Source: an uncultured Eubacteriales bacterium (GTDB lineage: Bacteria; Bacillota; Clostridia; Oscillospirales; Acutalibacteraceae). From it: DNA of 14,302 nt. The stretch covers positions 1-14,302 of the forward strand of contig ONWY01000053.1 of assembly GCA_900321665.1 (NCBI GenBank). The letters are read 5' to 3'. The position numbers and the translations under genes are program-made. Every line of letters begins with the position of its first letter. Positions within the stretch are counted from its first letter, which is position 1. Under the pieces are notes generated by a model. That model saw only the letters and a program-made list of their open reading frames with translations. It made no database searches and was not told where the DNA came from. Positions 12,797 through 14,302 of this stretch are shown here, piece after piece.

Positions 12797-12802
12797 ATTC
12801 AA
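12774..12802 (-). promoter_or_regulatory. prmA promoter embedded in the upstream terminator
   Basis: Minus strand: -35 TTGAAT (12802-12797), 17-bp spacer, -10 TATAAT (12779-12774). The spacer is the 5' arm of the terminator stem and the -10 lies in its loop. The predicted start (about 12767) is at the 3' arm, so prmA transcripts would lack the 5' arm and escape the terminator. Confidence 0.72.
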
Positions 12803-12823
12803 GAAACTATTCTGCAAAAATAA

Positions 12824-12916
12824 TTAGTCGTCAAAACCATTGCCGATAGCAAGTAAAACGATTACGATGAGAATAATCCAGCAGATGGAGTTATTGTTGG
12901 AGTTACCACAGCACAT
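12824..12916 (-). CDS. 30-residue Cys-containing single-span membrane peptide
   Basis: Short open frame starting ATG at 12916 with GGGGG about 8 nt upstream and its own terminator downstream. Layout: MCCGNSNNN (polar, two Cys), then SICWIILIVIVLLAIG (a third Cys at the start of a hydrophobic span long enough to cross the membrane), then NGFDD (acidic end). It resembles the loosely defined tiny hydrophobic, Cys- or Gly-rich peptides of spore-forming Firmicutes (YjcZ-like), but I cannot assign a family. It lies between the dockerin gene and prmA, with terminators on both sides, so it is probably its own transcription unit. No clear SigA promoter is visible upstream. A TCATAnTATGA palindrome at 12946-12956 is the only candidate regulatory site. 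Confidence 0.7.
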   Translation of the reverse strand: MCCGNSNNNSICWIILIVIVLLAIGNGFDD

Positions 12917-12945
12917 TCTCGTTTCCCCCTTTCATCATTTTCATT

Positions 12946-12956
12946 TCATACTATGA
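12946..12956. repeat. 11-bp palindrome upstream of the micro-protein gene
   Basis: TCATA-C-TATGA, 30 bp upstream of the ATG of the 30-residue gene. On the minus strand it contains CATAGTATG, which loosely recalls -10 elements of sporulation sigma factors (CATAnnnTA). There is no convincing -35, so a promoter is speculative. Confidence 0.25.
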
Positions 12957-13017
12957 CAAAAGGCGCAAAAGGGTGCATGCTGTTTTGCATGATACTCTCC
13001 CCAAGCGCGCACAGGCG

Positions 13018-13047
13018 CAAAAAATCCCGAGCCGACAGGCTCGGGAT
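13018..13047 (-). terminator. Intrinsic terminator of the dockerin gene
   Basis: Perfect 10-bp GC-rich stem ATCCCGAGCC (13024-13033) / GGCTCGGGAT (13038-13047) with a GACA loop, followed on the minus strand by T6. It starts 22 nt after the stop of the dockerin protein. Confidence 0.92.
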
Positions 13048-13069
13048 GTTAAATCATCGCACTATCAAA

Positions 13070-13693
13070 TCAATACGGATGGGTCCAACCGTTGTGGAAA
13101 TACGCGGTGGTGTATGCCGTTTGACCATAGCTGTCTGCAGCCAAAATAATGGAAATATCGCCGATATTCACATTTTTATCGTGGTCCACATCGGAGCTGA
13201 TGTTCGCCGTGCTGACATTGTTGCCAAGGCTGGTCAAAGCGGTTGCAACATCTTGAATATCAATCACACCGCTGTTATCGACATCGCCGGCGAAAACAAG
13301 ATTGTCGTAAATCTCGACATCTTCATTTTCGGAAACCTCAACATTGGTCACCGTAAACTCGGTCCAACCGGGAATGGAAACTACCAAATCATAGGTACCC
13401 TCCACAATCGGGTCAAACAAATAGGTGCCGTCTGCCGCAATATTTACAATTTTCACGGGGTTACCGCCCTGCTTTAAAACAGCCTTGCCGTCGTTATTAA
13501 AGCTGAAGGGCACTTCTACCTTGCCGGTAATGGTAGCACCGTCGGCACTCTCAGCCGAATCCTCGGCAAAGGCGGTATTTGAGCTTTGCTCAACCTTGAG
13601 AGTATCCGCAGCACCTGCATGCAGCGCAAGGGCAGCTGTTCCGAAGGGAATCAGCAATAAGCTTACTAATAATAGCGATAAAAACTTCTTCAT
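13070..13693 (-). CDS. Secreted protein with type I-like dockerin domain
   Basis: 207 residues from ATG 13693. Signal peptide: MKK, then a hydrophobic core (about 4-24) and a likely cleavage after HAGAA (about 29). A low-complexity Ser/Ala/Glu linker follows (about 33-52). A beta-rich segment (about 54-120, ATITGKVEV...EGTYDLVVSIPGWTEFTVTNVEV) resembles the carboxypeptidase regulatory-like/Ig-type fold. The dockerin lies at about 135-190, with two calcium-loop repeats: D137-x-D139-x-S-G-x-I-D145-x-x-D148 and D168-x-D170-x-D-x-x-V-N-x-x-D179. The tail ends NGWTHPY. In the family, dockerins bind cohesins on scaffoldins or the cell surface. No enzyme domain is visible, so it is not an obvious glycoside hydrolase. 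The frame runs to 13729 through the promoter -35 box, so the longer start is rejected. No ribosome binding site is visible. Confidence 0.88.
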   Translation of the reverse strand: MKKFLSLLLVSLLLIPFGTAALALHAGAADTLKVEQSSNTAFAEDSAESADGATITGKVEVPFSFNNDGKAVLKQGGNPVKIVNIAADGTYLFDPIVEGTYDLVVSIPGWTEFTVTNVEVSENEDVEIYDNLVFAGDVDNSGVIDIQDVATALTSLGNNVSTANISSDVDHDKNVNIGDISIILAADSYGQTAYTTAYFHNGWTHPY

Positions 13694-13700
13694 AGATATA

Positions 13701-13729
13701 ATATTATAACAAAAGTTTTTCACTGTCAA
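13701..13729 (-). promoter_or_regulatory. Promoter of the dockerin gene, overlapping the Clp stop
   Basis: Minus strand: consensus -35 TTGACA (13729-13724), then TAATAT (13706-13701) at 17 bp, or TATAAT (13708-13703) at 15 bp. The Clp TAA (13706-13704) lies inside the -10. The ATG at 13693 begins only 7 nt after the -10 hexamer, so the mRNA would be leaderless or nearly so. Confidence 0.72.
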
Positions 13730-14189
13730 GTACTTTTATTATATTATTTTCACAAATTATCCGATATTTTTCGTTTCTTTGCAGCTTTCCCTCCAAAATT
13801 AAATCCGATATTTTATCCTCTAAAAGAGCGCTGATGGCGCGGCGCACCGGTCTCGCGCCCGCATTTTCTCTCATCGCGTGCTCGCAAACCAAATCGACAA
13901 CACTCTCGTCAGCCTCCAAGCGGCAGCCGAGCTTGTGCTCCGCGTTGCGCAAAAAAGCCTCTGTTTGTTGCCGCGCAATCTCCTTCATTTGCTCCGTGCC
14001 GAGCTTGTTAAAGATAATAATATCATCCAATCGGTTTAAAAATTCGGGCTTGAATTTCTTTTTAAGTGCCGCCAAAACCTCGTCCTTTATCTGCATGGTA
14101 TTTTGGGAAAAGCCGAGCGAAAAATTTCTGTTCAAAATATCGGTAGCGATGTTGCTTGTGAGGATAATAATTGCGTTTTTAAAAAATCT
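13704..14189 (-). CDS. Clp/Hsp100 ATPase (ClpC-like), C-terminal part only
   Basis: C-terminal half of the second AAA+ module of an Hsp100 unfoldase. In Firmicutes these are ClpC or ClpE, which feed substrates to ClpP. Visible: FKNAIIILTSNI (sensor 1, Asn in TSN), FKPEFLNRLDDIIIF (PEFLNR with the arginine finger), and GARPVRRAISALLEDKISDLIL (sensor 2 GAR). The C-terminal extension is short, ending SEKLLL. The frame is open from an in-frame TGA at 14192-14190. Walker A and Walker B should lie upstream but are absent: beyond about 14180 the DNA is AT-rich and no longer reads as Clp. The stop is 10 nt before the dockerin ATG. ClpC, ClpE or a ClpA-like protein cannot be told apart from this part. 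Confidence 0.88.
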   Translation of the reverse strand, partial: RFFKNAIIILTSNIATDILNRNFSLGFSQNTMQIKDEVLAALKKKFKPEFLNRLDDIIIFNKLGTEQMKEIARQQTEAFLRNAEHKLGCRLEADESVVDLVCEHAMRENAGARPVRRAISALLEDKISDLILEGKLQRNEKYRIICENNIIKVLDSEKLLL

Positions 14190-14302
14190 TCATTAAATTC
14201 AACATTTATTTTTCCTTTAATTATATTTTCTACCCTATTAAAATTAGCTTTTCTTTTTTTGATTCTATTTTTCACTGCTAATATTTTTAATATTGTATAA
14301 AA
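14180..14302. other. AT-rich right end that breaks the Clp reading frame
   Basis: Beyond about 14180 the composition drops to very AT-rich and the Clp frame meets TGA at 14192-14190, where the family should continue with the LLQxL(D/E)DGRLTD segment and Walker B. A different minus-strand frame is open from the edge to 14132 (containing ENIIKGKINVEFNEDFLK), but it matches nothing I recognise. The junction falls in a TTTTTTAAAAA run. Confidence 0.5.

Noticed and set aside
12737..12817. Longer start of PrmA at 12817
   Set aside because: It would translate back through a terminator hairpin and its T-run; ATG 12736 has a proper ribosome binding site.
13694..13729. Longer start of the dockerin protein (TTG at 13729)
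   Set aside because: That codon is the -35 hexamer TTGACA itself, and the added residues precede a normal signal peptide.
14103..14300. Plus-strand open frame at the right end
   Set aside because: AT-rich, overlapping the Clp gene and the suspect tail, with no ribosome binding site or recognisable domain.
1..14302. CRISPR array, tRNA, rRNA, insertion sequence or prophage genes
   Set aside because: No regularly spaced repeats, tRNA-like folds, transposase or integrase motifs were seen on reading either strand. A short tRNA could still be missed without a covariance search.

Overview
This is a 14.3 kb piece of a Gram-positive, Clostridia-type chromosome. The gene order (mraZ-rsmH-ftsL-PBP; ylxM-ffh-rpsP-khpA-rimM-trmD), strong GGAGG-like ribosome binding sites, TTG and GTG starts, consensus SigA-type promoters and a secreted dockerin protein together suggest an Oscillospirales/Ruminococcaceae-like anaerobe. 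That placement is an inference; no rRNA is present. Every gene I can support lies on the minus strand, so the window reads from high to low coordinates.

Layout, in transcription order. (1) 14189-13704: C-terminal part of a Clp/Hsp100 ATPase, cut at the right edge by an AT-rich stretch. (2) 13693-13070: a secreted dockerin-domain protein, probably translated from a nearly leaderless mRNA. (3) 12916-12824: a 30-residue Cys-containing membrane peptide. (4) 12736-11804: prmA, with a promoter buried inside the upstream terminator. (5) 11547-7799: the translation/secretion operon ylxM-ffh-rpsP-khpA-rimM-trmD, with an intrinsic terminator between khpA and rimM. (6) 7538-7275: ptsH (HPr), monocistronic, with its own promoter and terminator. 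(7) 7178-5450: uvrC, broken by a frameshift that appears to accompany loss of roughly 100 bp. (8) 5346-3778: rsmD-coaD-coiled-coil protein, with its own promoter and terminator. (9) 3487-1: start of the division and cell wall cluster, mraZ-rsmH-ftsL-class B PBP, with its own promoter and possible MraZ boxes. The PBP runs off the left edge.

Functionally the window is mostly core housekeeping: ribosome and tRNA maturation (S16, RimM, TrmD, RsmD, RsmH, PrmA), protein targeting (Ffh, YlxM), CoA synthesis, carbon-control signalling (HPr), DNA repair and septal peptidoglycan synthesis. The accessory-looking parts are the dockerin protein and the small membrane peptide. I do not see a coherent new defence, mobile or biosynthetic system.

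The points most worth a second look are the uvrC lesion, the abrupt AT-rich tails at both window ends (possibly chimeric contig ends), the terminator-embedded prmA promoter, the nearly leaderless dockerin gene, the unlisted micro-protein, and paired repeats upstream of ptsH and mraZ. No stretch longer than 300 bases lacks a gene. The largest gaps (3488-3777, 7539-7798, 11548-11803) hold promoters, terminators and repeats, which are listed.
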